From a virus: 49,721 nucleotides of DNA. Of this stretch, positions 41,917-49,649 are shown one piece after another (position 1 is the stretch's first letter; each line of letters begins with the position of its first letter). The notes beneath the pieces were generated by a model. The model searched no databases. It was not told where the DNA came from and worked only from the letters and a program-made list of their open reading frames with translations. Both the position numbers and the translations under genes were made by a program. The stretch spans positions 1 to 49,721 of the IMG/VR virus record IMGVR_UViG_3300042731_005221; one strand, written 5' to 3'.

Positions 41917-42764
41917 AATATTTAACAGCATCAATGCTTTTTGCGGGACAATCACAATGTGCGGGGGAATATCGGTGTTATTATTGCGGTGCGTATTGTG
42001 ACGAAACTTATAAAACAAATGAATATGTAAAGCCTACTTTTACAAATCGAGATATTGTCAGATTTCCAGGATCGGAATATGTATGTTTTGGTTGCATTGA
42101 ATCTCTTGGGCAGGGTCCTGATAGCATAGAGATGATAGACGGAACGATTAAAGAAAGAACAACACCGCGTGGCATGCAACCACGGATGTATTCATGGGTA
42201 TTGACGCAGACAAAAAAAGTCGCGGCGACAAAGGCGCATAGGAAATATCTTCGAGAAATAATTCTTAATCCGCCGGAACCTCCGTTTGTTATTGTAATTG
42301 CCGATTCTGGACAAAAACAATTAATATTCCGCGCGCCCGTGGCTATGAGTCGCGATGTATATCCCCTGTTGCTTGAGAATCAACGAATAGAGGTCGTTTC
42401 CGCTGTTCTTTTGGAAAGATTAAAAATGACTCCGCCTATTTGCGCGGCCCTCGGAAAACCAGCATTACTCGGTGAAATTACTACCGGATCGTATGTCCGG
42501 TATGAAGAATATCATAGTTCTATCGACGGTTTAGAGCGTTGGCTCCGTATCCGAGAAGAACCGATGTCACGTCTTGCGGCGTGGCTGTCTCCATCGAAGG
42601 AGGAAGCACAATATGAATATCCAGGTATTAAGCGCACAGGAATTCAGGCAAAAACTGGCGGGTATAATCGATCCCGATCAAGCAATGCCGGAGGAAATGA
42701 AAGAAGAAGTGAAGACGATGGCCGTCAACTTCACCTCGGTTTTGGCGAGTCTGTTCAGCGATGA
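41913..42764 (+). CDS. csf1: Csf1-like type IV CRISPR-Cas large subunit
   Basis: ATG overlaps the upstream stop. The 283-residue protein has a Cys4 zinc finger at the start (C22, C25 in YRCYYCGAYC; C58, C61 in YVCFGC), then APVAMSRDVYPLLLENQRIE and LGEITTGSYVRYEEYHSSID. A zinc finger first and Csf1-like length and order, next to csf2 and csf3, fit the type IV Cas8-like protein. It sits at the 5' end of the guide complex in characterised systems. The last 50 residues (Gly, Ser, Arg-rich) overlap the next gene for 152 bases and are probably disordered. Confidence 0.75.
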   Translation: MKYLTASMLFAGQSQCAGEYRCYYCGAYCDETYKTNEYVKPTFTNRDIVRFPGSEYVCFGCIESLGQGPDSIEMIDGTIKERTTPRGMQPRMYSWVLTQTKKVAATKAHRKYLREIILNPPEPPFVIVIADSGQKQLIFRAPVAMSRDVYPLLLENQRIEVVSAVLLERLKMTPPICAALGKPALLGEITTGSYVRYEEYHSSIDGLERWLRIREEPMSRLAAWLSPSKEEAQYEYPGIKRTGIQAKTGGYNRSRSSNAGGNERRSEDDGRQLHLGFGESVQR

Positions 42765-43128
42765 TCTTGACCGTAAAACTTTGTGGGAGAGAATCGGAAA
42801 TGGTATCGTCGTCTGTTCTGCAAAGTGCGGGGGTGATTGGGAGACCTTTATTAATCAAATCCTTGAGTATATAAAGGCCGACGGTGCAAAGGTAGCTTCT
42901 TCAAAAGATTTCAACATTATTTTTGAGGATTTAACGAATCGGACGCAATCGTGGCGTGAGGCGTGGTTACGGGTCATGGAAAAAAAGCATTATCTTATTA
43001 TCGTAAAAGCCCGCGCATTATGGAATTCTCTCAAGGCAGAGAAAGCCAAGGCCAGCGAAGAATTGAAAAAAGAAAAGGATGAGCTTTTTGAAGACGATAT
43101 TCCCGAAGCGAAAAGGGGGAAAAAATGA
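42613..43128 (+). CDS. Cas11-like small subunit (type IV-B position)
   Basis: ATG at 42613 after GAAGGAGGAAGCACAAT. The 171-residue protein is all helical (LSAQEFRQKLAGIIDPDQAM, VNFTSVLASLFSDDLDRKTL, LRVMEKKHYLIIVKARALWN) with a charged tail. In type IV-B loci a small helical Cas11 protein lies between csf1 and csf2, exactly as here. Homology cannot be shown by eye because Cas11 proteins have little sequence similarity. It overlaps csf1 for 152 bases and csf2 for 4. Confidence 0.55.
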   Translation: MNIQVLSAQEFRQKLAGIIDPDQAMPEEMKEEVKTMAVNFTSVLASLFSDDLDRKTLWERIGNGIVVCSAKCGGDWETFINQILEYIKADGAKVASSKDFNIIFEDLTNRTQSWREAWLRVMEKKHYLIIVKARALWNSLKAEKAKASEELKKEKDELFEDDIPEAKRGKK

Positions 43129-44045
43129 ACTTAATAAAAAACTGCAAAATACATTGCGTATCAGAAACCCTGGCCATGCTTACGCATATGATGGGCACCG
43201 CCGGGAATGAAGCAATTATCAACCGCGAACAAGTATACACAAAAGGCAAGCTCCGAGAAGTCCCGGTATTGTCTGGGAATGCTATACGTCATCGAATGAT
43301 AAGAGAGCCGGGGGCGCTTTTTCTTATTGGGGCCTGTGGCCTTAAGGGTAAACTCAACATCGACCAGGCTAATTATCTTTTCAATGGCGGGAACTTAACG
43401 GAATCTTCAACAACCGAAAACTTGGCGCGTATTGCTGAAATGCAGGAACTTATGCCGTTAATCCGGCTGCTTGGCGGCAGTCTTAAAAACCAGGTTATTG
43501 GCGGTAGTCTCTATGTTCTTCGCGGGTTGCTTGTCTGCGAAGAAAACCGCGAGGCAATATCCAAAATGATACCGGAAGAAATTGGATTGCCTGATGAGGC
43601 GCTTCGCTCATGCGAGGATTTCGTAACACAATACCAATATACCAGGGGTGACGCACGAAAACGCAATGACGCCGGGCAATTACTCGAAATGCCAGACGCA
43701 GACAATACTCAACTAATGATATATAACGGCCAGAATGTTTGTCCAGGGGCGCTTTGGTATCATGGATTTATTCTCCAAAATATATCACCGCTTGAGGTTG
43801 GTGCACTTCTTCATGCTCTTCAACAGTGGGAAGCTTCGGGTGGAACTATCGGCGGGCAAGCACGTATCGGGCATGGGAGATTAAAAACAAGTATCTATAT
43901 GGAAAACGGTGAAAATTTTTACGGTTCCGATCTGGATACTTTGGAGGTTGTTGCCGATTATATCAAGCATATTGATACCAACAAGGACAAGATAGCGGAA
44001 TGGTTGATGGCCGCGTTCCCAAGCAGGGGGCTTAAAATCAAATGA
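43125..44045 (+). CDS. csf2: Csf2 (type IV Cas7-like backbone protein)
   Basis: ATGA overlap. The 306-residue RAMP protein opens IHCVSETLAMLTHMMGTAGN, then VPVLSGNAIRHRMIREPGAL at about 45-65, a Cas7-family signature, and GGTIGGQARIGHGRLKTS at about 238-255, the Gly-rich loop. Csf2 subunits form the helical backbone that wraps the RNA. Strong family match by motif order and neighbours. Confidence 0.85.
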   Translation: MNLIKNCKIHCVSETLAMLTHMMGTAGNEAIINREQVYTKGKLREVPVLSGNAIRHRMIREPGALFLIGACGLKGKLNIDQANYLFNGGNLTESSTTENLARIAEMQELMPLIRLLGGSLKNQVIGGSLYVLRGLLVCEENREAISKMIPEEIGLPDEALRSCEDFVTQYQYTRGDARKRNDAGQLLEMPDADNTQLMIYNGQNVCPGALWYHGFILQNISPLEVGALLHALQQWEASGGTIGGQARIGHGRLKTSIYMENGENFYGSDLDTLEVVADYIKHIDTNKDKIAEWLMAAFPSRGLKIK

Positions 44046-44722
44046 TAAAAAACTGGAAAGCGACGGCGTACCTGAGTACGCCACTTGCGTTTGATCCTCC
44101 TGCATTTGATGCGCTTTTGGAATGGGAATTGGCGCGACGATTGGGAATGAAACATCACAACAAACTTACTCGTAATGTCCCATTGTCGGAAATTGATCCA
44201 GTACCAATACCTTTGGCGCAAAGAACAATCAATGGCCATGATGTTTTTTGTTGTTCCGATCCCATACTTCCGCCCCCGCGAGCGGAATGGTCCGATCATC
44301 AATCCAAGCGCATAGAAACACATAAAATAGCGCTATTACTTGATTCTACTCAAAGGAGAAGCTTGCTTATAGGCTCAGGTCCTTATAAAATGCGGTATGT
44401 GCCAGTTCGAGTACGATTGGTTGATCGTGTAATATGGTTTTTTCGTGGTGATAAAAAAGAAGTCAATAAACTATTAAAATCAGTCATCGGCTTGGGTAAG
44501 CATAGAAATATAGGATACGGTCTTATTGATCGCTGGGAATATGAGGAGACGCCAGAAGATTATAGTATCACCGCTCTTTGTCGAGGAAAGCCGGTGTTGA
44601 TGAAAACCATCCCAACTGGTCCGCAACTTGGAGGGCTTACTGGGTATAGAAAATCATTCGGCGGAGCGTTTCCTCCCTACTGGCACCCGGAAACATATAT
44701 GGAGGTTGCCGTACCGTGTTGA
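44042..44722 (+). CDS. csf3: Csf3 (type IV Cas5-like protein)
   Basis: ATGA overlap with csf2. The 226-residue protein starts with ATAYLSTPLAFDPPAFDALL, has GLGKHRNIGYGLIDRWEYEE at about 150-170 (the RAMP Gly-rich loop) and ends GYRKSFGGAFPPYWHPETYM, a Csf3-typical PPYWH end. Csf3 caps the 5' handle side of the complex. Its final bases overlap the winged-helix gene. Confidence 0.8.
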   Translation: MIKNWKATAYLSTPLAFDPPAFDALLEWELARRLGMKHHNKLTRNVPLSEIDPVPIPLAQRTINGHDVFCCSDPILPPPRAEWSDHQSKRIETHKIALLLDSTQRRSLLIGSGPYKMRYVPVRVRLVDRVIWFFRGDKKEVNKLLKSVIGLGKHRNIGYGLIDRWEYEETPEDYSITALCRGKPVLMKTIPTGPQLGGLTGYRKSFGGAFPPYWHPETYMEVAVPC

Positions 44723-44982
44723 CAGGATCGGAACATGTAAATGAATATGGATATAGAATGCATTATACAAGGACTGACACTCCTAGGGAGTTGCGATTCG
44801 ATACAAAATGGCAACGCATGAAACATCTTGAAAATCTTTTAAAGCAACATCCCTGGACAAAGTCTGGACTGGCAAGACAATTACATGTGCACCGCTCAAC
44901 CATCGGCAGATATATCGATGAAATGAGCGAACTTGTTTTAATCCAAGAGGACGACAATGGGAGGCTGTCGATTGCGAATTAA
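44716..44982 (+). CDS. winged-helix regulator between csf3 and radical SAM gene
   Basis: GTG at 44716 overlaps csf3; an internal ATG at 44758 is possible. Of 88 residues, 45-85 hold a helix-turn-helix (TKSGLARQLHVHRSTIGRYI, DEMSELVLIQEDDNGRLS), as in DeoR or WYL-type winged helices. It has no effector domain. It may control the csf operon or link to host regulation. Its place within the overlapping run makes it part of the module. Confidence 0.65.
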   Translation: MLTGSEHVNEYGYRMHYTRTDTPRELRFDTKWQRMKHLENLLKQHPWTKSGLARQLHVHRSTIGRYIDEMSELVLIQEDDNGRLSIAN

Positions 44983-46198
44983 TTTGATTGAGGCTTGCAA
45001 TGACGCAGACACGGGAAGTATAGGAGCTTTTTATGTAAAAACTCATGCAGAAAAAACGGGACATATTGTTGAAATGAACCGGTATACAAAATTGGGATAT
45101 GATATTGAAATGATTTCACTTCATCATTGCTCTGATTTTTTGCGGCTTTTGAAATTGCCACAAAAAGCGCCCATTAGATTAATAGGCGGGCACCCTATGC
45201 AGAATAATCCGCTTCCTATTATAAAATATGGGGATGCTGTTTTTGTCGGAGAAGCCGAAAATTCTATAGGAGAATCTTTGGATCGGATAGAAAGGGACGG
45301 CATTGATGGCCTGAAAAATCAAGCTGGATGGATAATATCAAAAAACTGGAAGAAGGGCATGGATTTGCCAGAGGTTGTGATTTGTAATCCTTTACCAGAA
45401 AACCCTCCTTATCTTAATCGTCCTGGAACAAGATCGGCTGCTTGGTATGTAGAAATCGCCCGTGGATGCCCTTTTAAATGTCATTATTGCGAACTTGGAT
45501 ATAGTTCCAAATTCAGAATATATAAAAAGGATCATTTAATTGAGGTTTTGAAACGATGTGATTTGTCAAAAACAAGAAAAATAAATTTCTATGCTCCTGA
45601 TGAAGCAAGTTATCCGGCCTATAAAGAGCTTTATGAGTACTTAAAAACAGAAGGATATATGGCTGCTTTTAGCTCAATGCGGCTTGAATCTGTCATGAAA
45701 AACAAACCGCCCATAGCAAAAAATATGCTTATTCGGATAGGAATTGATGGGCTTACCGAATCAACCCGCGCACGTGTTAATAAAAAGATTACAAATTCAA
45801 TGATTCTCAATTATTATCGGATGCTTATCGATGCGGGACACGTCCAGTTTAAACAGTTTATGATATTTGGTTATCCATGGGAAAAAATATCAGATTTTGA
45901 CGAATTTGAATATTTGATGCAAGGGATATTCAGAATCCCGCTTAAAAAAAATGTTTCTCTTAGAATAAAATGGACACCTTTTATTCCGCAGCCATGCACA
46001 CCTTTAGGAAAAGAAGACGCTATATATGATTATGATATGGTAGACAGGATAAATACATGGCACGCGTTAAATAAACGGCCGAGATATGAGCCGGGATGGT
46101 TTGTTGAGAATGACGGATTAATGATGGAAAAATCACATCGGCTACAGTGTGAATTGACAAAAGGGGACGAAGATGTTCTTGATAAATATAAAAAATAA
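44972..46198 (+). CDS. radical SAM enzyme linked to the csf operon
   Basis: TTG at 44972, with GGGAGG 7 bases upstream, is preferred to the ATG at 44957. The 408-residue protein has an N-terminal Rossmann-like region like the B12-binding part of some radical SAM enzymes (IRLIGGHPMQNNPLPIIKYG, DAVFVGEAENSIGESL) but no DxHxxG cobalamin motif. Then RGCPFKCHYC at about 165-173 gives CX3CX2C for a 4Fe-4S cluster, followed by the barrel (FYAPDEASYPAYKELYEYLK, IRIGIDGLTESTRARVNKKI, FKQFMIFGYPWEK). The substrate is unknown. It overlaps the regulator by 11 bases. Confidence 0.85.
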   Translation: MRINLIEACNDADTGSIGAFYVKTHAEKTGHIVEMNRYTKLGYDIEMISLHHCSDFLRLLKLPQKAPIRLIGGHPMQNNPLPIIKYGDAVFVGEAENSIGESLDRIERDGIDGLKNQAGWIISKNWKKGMDLPEVVICNPLPENPPYLNRPGTRSAAWYVEIARGCPFKCHYCELGYSSKFRIYKKDHLIEVLKRCDLSKTRKINFYAPDEASYPAYKELYEYLKTEGYMAAFSSMRLESVMKNKPPIAKNMLIRIGIDGLTESTRARVNKKITNSMILNYYRMLIDAGHVQFKQFMIFGYPWEKISDFDEFEYLMQGIFRIPLKKNVSLRIKWTPFIPQPCTPLGKEDAIYDYDMVDRINTWHALNKRPRYEPGWFVENDGLMMEKSHRLQCELTKGDEDVLDKYKK

Positions 46199-46243
46199 AT
46201 GGAGGCGAGAATATTATCCCGATATTCTAGCGAGGATAAAAAA

Positions 46244-46513
46244 ATGAGTGACTGGATAGAGTTTGAACTTGATAAAGCAAGGGCGGCGCAGAAAGATAAA
46301 AGCGTCATTCTTATGCATGTCGACCGGGGAACTTTTAACAGGGCCTTGGATGAATGGTTAAAACGAAATGGAACAGATATGGAATATACTACTTTTTTGT
46401 TGCTATTTGGCGGAGAGATGAGACAACGACTTGGTTATACAACGTCTATGTTGATAGCTGATATTTGGAATGAGGATTTTTATCAAGCATGGAAACGAAA
46501 CGGAGGTGATTAA
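46244..46513 (+). CDS. small hypothetical protein, 89 aa
   Basis: ATG at 46244 is 8 bases from GAGG; an in-frame ATG at 46199 follows the radical SAM stop directly but lacks a site. Helical (DWIEFELDKARAAQKDKSVI, GTFNRALDEWLKRNGTDME). No family recognised. It could still belong to the csf transcript. Confidence 0.5.
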   Translation: MSDWIEFELDKARAAQKDKSVILMHVDRGTFNRALDEWLKRNGTDMEYTTFLLLFGGEMRQRLGYTTSMLIADIWNEDFYQAWKRNGGD

Positions 46514-46515
46514 CT

Positions 46516-46932
46516 ATGAAAACAAACAGATGCGATTGTGGCGGACGAATGGCAAAATGGCAACCTATTAAAGAAATAGATGGATTGATTGTTGGATATA
46601 TAAAATATGAAAATGAAAAAAGAACATGTAGAAAATGTGGCGCAACTGAAATAAGAAAAATAAAACAGAATAATAAAAAATTATCCAAAAATGACTATTC
46701 CCTATCTGATAAACTTAGTATGGAAATCCAGGCAGCGCGTGAGATATATTACAGAAACAGGGGTAAATATCCAGAAGCTATAATATTAACTCCAAAAGAA
46801 AAAGAAATATTAGGAAATCCTATTACATATTATGGTATGAAAATACAGGTTGATGATTTTGTTACTTACCGTTTTCCAGAAGTTTTTTATTTACTCAAAT
46901 ATGGCGTTGATGAAAATAAAAAAAAACAGTAA
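46516..46932 (+). CDS. protein with N-terminal zinc ribbon, 138 aa
   Basis: ATG after CGGAGGTGATTAACT. N-terminal CDCGGRM...CRKCGATEIRKIKQN (about 7-50) forms a Cys4 ribbon resembling YgiT/MqsA-type antitoxin fingers, followed by a helical middle and a final aromatic strand region (FVTYRFPEVFYLLKYGVD). No toxin partner is seen next to it. Confidence 0.5.
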   Translation: MKTNRCDCGGRMAKWQPIKEIDGLIVGYIKYENEKRTCRKCGATEIRKIKQNNKKLSKNDYSLSDKLSMEIQAAREIYYRNRGKYPEAIILTPKEKEILGNPITYYGMKIQVDDFVTYRFPEVFYLLKYGVDENKKKQ

Positions 46933-46954
46933 ACTTAATGAAGGGAGGTTGAAT

Positions 46955-47125
46955 ATGGAACAAAAACAAAAGAAATCAATTTACCCGTTTTTTGACCCGC
47001 GTAATTTTGGATTTGAAAATGTTATAGATATGTTTGAAGGTCATCATATAGGGGTAGCATCTATCAAAAAAGGTGCTATTGGAAAAGCTGAAATAAGAAA
47101 GGTTACCATATCTAATGGCGGTTAA
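46955..47125 (+). CDS. small hypothetical protein, 56 aa
   Basis: ATG at 46955 after AAGGGAGGTTGAAT. Basic start, then NFGFENVIDMFEGHHIGVAS and a beta-like end. Overlaps the terminase small subunit start by 11 bases. No family recognised. Confidence 0.45.
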   Translation: MEQKQKKSIYPFFDPRNFGFENVIDMFEGHHIGVASIKKGAIGKAEIRKVTISNGG

Positions 47126-47630
47126 ATCATCCGGCGCGGTCCTTGAAGTGAGATTACAAGAACTTACTCAATTGGTAATTGAAGGATACGGGTGGCAGGA
47201 AATAGAAAACCACTGTAAGAAAAAATGGAATATTACATCAAATACTACAATTGAAAGATATATGAAAGCAATAAAAGAGCGGTTGCAGAAAAGCGGTGAA
47301 GTCGACCTTGCCTATAATCGGTCAGTGCAAGTTTCCAGGTATAGCAATATATTAAAACAGTTATTCCCGTTGTTATTTAAAACCAAAGAAATTGTTGACA
47401 AAGAGACAGAGAAGAAAAAAAATAAAGTATTTTTGAATGCAAGGGCAATTAGATTATACTTAATGACCTGCCGACGGCTTGATCGTATCCAGGGAACAGA
47501 AAGCGTAACCCATAAGTTTGAAGGCCTTCTTAATCACATGAACGTCGACGTTGAATTGAAGCCGGAGGATGAAGCGGCATATGAAGACACGCTCCGTAAC
47601 ATTTTCAGCGGAGGGAACAAAAAAGCTTGA
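47115..47630 (+). CDS. terS: terminase small subunit-like protein
   Basis: The 171-residue protein has an N-terminal HTH (VIEGYGWQEIENHCKKKWN, TTIERYMKAIKERLQKSGEV), a helical oligomerisation region and an acidic C-terminus, the form of phage small terminases that recognise pac or cos DNA. It lies directly before terL. Assignment by order and domain pattern. Confidence 0.6.
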   Translation: MAVKSSGAVLEVRLQELTQLVIEGYGWQEIENHCKKKWNITSNTTIERYMKAIKERLQKSGEVDLAYNRSVQVSRYSNILKQLFPLLFKTKEIVDKETEKKKNKVFLNARAIRLYLMTCRRLDRIQGTESVTHKFEGLLNHMNVDVELKPEDEAAYEDTLRNIFSGGNKKA

Positions 47631-49209
47631 TTCGATATTAAAGCGGAAAAATTATCCCGCTTGGATGGCTTTCAAGCATCATAGAACCCACGAAAATAAA
47701 CGACTCGATTTTGTAAAACATCAATATTTAAAACAGCTCTATCTCGATGAAGCGGCTTATATCGCAATCATGAAATGCGTACAATCGGCGGTAAGCGAAT
47801 ACCTACATAATCGAGCTCAGGCCAGGGCGATACAAGGCCGGTCTATTTTTTATGTTTTGCCTACAGACCGCCTTGTATATCGTGTTGTCAGAAATCGCAT
47901 AGATAAGGAGATAATGTTTACTCCAATTCTGCAAGCGTTTTCCGGGCTTGCGGAAGAGAAAACAAAAGTAATGTATCGTCAGGCGCAGTCGATGAGCATG
48001 AAACAATTCGGGATGGGAACGATAGCGTTTGTTCCTTCTAATTCTGAACCGGCGTTCGCTGAATTTAAAGCCGATGAAATTATCGTCGATGAACAGGACG
48101 AGTGTGACCCGGAAAATCTTGTCAAAGCTTGGGAACGGTTGGGACACTCAGAATACAGGATGCAAGTCAGAGTCGGAAATCCAACAATAGATATGCCGGG
48201 GACTATCGCGGAAGAATATAATGCGACGGATAGAAAACAATGGAATACAAAATGTCAGCACTGTGGGTATTGGGATGTTTTTGACTGGTTCAAAAACGTG
48301 GTCAGAGAAATTGAGGCCGGACGATATATGATCCGTGATGAAGCGTGGAATTGGGAGGATTCACGGGACATAAATATCATCTGCGCAAAATGCGGAAAAC
48401 CGAAAGACAGATATGCAGACGGTAAATGGATCAAGACAGCTGAATCAGTAAAAAGCGGATATCATATCAATCAAATGTTTGCCGGAACATATTTTATTAA
48501 AGAAATTCTAGAACGGTTTATGGAAGGGATAACAAACCCTACGAAGATGCAGCGATTTTATAACGCTTCACTTGGATTGCCGTTTACCGACAAGGGGGCG
48601 AGAATAGATGAAGATATGTTGAACGCTTGTCTTGGTGAAATGCTTAATGGTCAGAAATCCACCGCAGGGGTCGGAATCATGGGAGTGGATGTCAACGATA
48701 CGCTTAATGTAACTATCGGCCGGTTGCTCCCGGACATGAGCGTGTTGGTGACATATATTCTTGAAATGCCGCAGAATGTAAATGATCTTCTCGTTTTGGC
48801 AATTGAACATGATGTTAAATTTATTGTGCTTGATGGATTGCCGGAACAATATTTTGTCAGAAAAATAAAATCCAAGTTTACCGGACGCGGCCGGGCGGCG
48901 TTTGCGTGTTTTTACACGACTCCGAAAGACGATATTGTCGATAAGCGAAGGAATGTAACAGTCGACAGAACCGCGTCACTCGATGAAGTGAAAAGTATCA
49001 TTTCTCTGAAAAACATGATTCTTCCTATTGACGCGGCGACGGTACCGGATTTTTATAATCAGGTCACAGTATCAGTCCGGGTATTTGATCCTAAGATGGG
49101 AAAGTTTGGTGCGTTTGTTTGGAGGGAAGGGAATAGAGAAGACCATTTTTTTCACAGTCTAAACTATCTCGTGTTAGCCGCAAAAATAGCGAAAAGATAT
49201 TCAAGATAA
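47569..49209 (+). CDS. terL: terminase large subunit (GpA-like)
   Basis: The start is uncertain: ATG at 47569, 47581 or 47665 are all in frame, with GGAGG at 47610. The protein has an ATPase region with Walker B (EIIVDEQDEC, residues about 170) and a deviant Walker A (IMKCVQSAVSEYL at about 67, lacking the usual GK). A Cys4 zinc finger (CQHCG near 229, CAKCG near 272) is typical of GpA terminases. The nuclease part has GVDVND (373), IVLDGL (420) and DHFFH (525). It packages DNA through the portal. Confidence 0.85.
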   Translation: MKRHMKTRSVTFSAEGTKKLDSILKRKNYPAWMAFKHHRTHENKRLDFVKHQYLKQLYLDEAAYIAIMKCVQSAVSEYLHNRAQARAIQGRSIFYVLPTDRLVYRVVRNRIDKEIMFTPILQAFSGLAEEKTKVMYRQAQSMSMKQFGMGTIAFVPSNSEPAFAEFKADEIIVDEQDECDPENLVKAWERLGHSEYRMQVRVGNPTIDMPGTIAEEYNATDRKQWNTKCQHCGYWDVFDWFKNVVREIEAGRYMIRDEAWNWEDSRDINIICAKCGKPKDRYADGKWIKTAESVKSGYHINQMFAGTYFIKEILERFMEGITNPTKMQRFYNASLGLPFTDKGARIDEDMLNACLGEMLNGQKSTAGVGIMGVDVNDTLNVTIGRLLPDMSVLVTYILEMPQNVNDLLVLAIEHDVKFIVLDGLPEQYFVRKIKSKFTGRGRAAFACFYTTPKDDIVDKRRNVTVDRTASLDEVKSIISLKNMILPIDAATVPDFYNQVTVSVRVFDPKMGKFGAFVWREGNREDHFFHSLNYLVLAAKIAKRYSR

Positions 49210-49212
49210 CGC

Positions 49213-49241
49213 TTGCAATATTTATATTATTAGATTAAAAT
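49213..49241 (+). promoter_or_regulatory. promoter, second copy of TAAAAT module
   Basis: TTGCAA (49213-49218), 17-base spacer, TAAAAT (49236-49241), then ATTATGGAGGTATTTATG. Matches the promoter and ribosome binding site at 35853-35907. Confidence 0.7.
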
Positions 49242-49264
49242 GGCACTACATTATGGAGGTATTT

Positions 49265-49524
49265 ATGTTTGAACGCGAGAAAAAGAAAGCAACAATAATA
49301 GATGAACCGATGACAGTTATGAACGGATAATAATATTTGCAAAGAAAGCTAATGTATTTGATGAATTAAATAAATTAATACCACTATTTGAAAAATACGT
49401 TGATGATTTTACGGGAATACACCCACGACAAACTGAGTTAATTATTACATTTATACTATTATCACTTAAGGGGATGGGATTATTAAAAGATAAAAAAACA
49501 CTTGAAAAGGATAAAACAATATGA
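49265..49524 (+). pseudogene. frameshifted small gene
   Basis: ATG at 49265 follows TGGAGGTATTT and opens 21 codons (MFEREKKKATIIDEPMTVMN) before TAA at 49328. The -1 frame is open from 49306 to a TGA at 49522 and encodes a convincing protein (IIIFAKKANVFDELNKLIPL, TELIITFILLSLKGMG) without a start. Joining the two frames between 49306 and 49330 gives an 86-residue protein. There is no slippery heptamer in the overlap, so a disrupted gene or a sequencing indel is likelier than programmed shifting. Confidence 0.5.
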
Positions 49525-49530
49525 TATATT
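49502..49530 (+). promoter_or_regulatory. promoter before leader RNA copy 2
   Basis: TTGAAA (49502-49507), 17-base spacer, TATATT (49525-49530). It overlaps the end of the frameshifted gene; predicted start near 49537. Confidence 0.7.
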
Positions 49531-49549
49531 TAATTATATAAAAGCCGTA

Positions 49550-49637
49550 GGATGAGTGCGGAGAGGGACCGGTTGGTTCCCCGTAAAGCCTTTGGGCGGC
49601 CTGCTCATCCCAGGCCGGGGAACCAACCGGTTTTTTT
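49550..49637 (+). ncRNA. kissing-loop terminator leader RNA, copy 2
   Basis: The outer stem is perfect: 49568-49583 pairs with 49616-49631 and runs into seven T residues. Inside, GGCCTG (49598-49603) and CAGGCC (49611-49616) form a hairpin with loop CTCATCC, complementary to GGATGAG at 49550-49556, upstream of the outer stem. ATTGGAGGTGAT follows directly before ATG at 49650. Architecture equals copy 1, but the stem and loop sequences differ. Confidence 0.8.
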
Positions 49638-49649
49638 ATTGGAGGTGAT

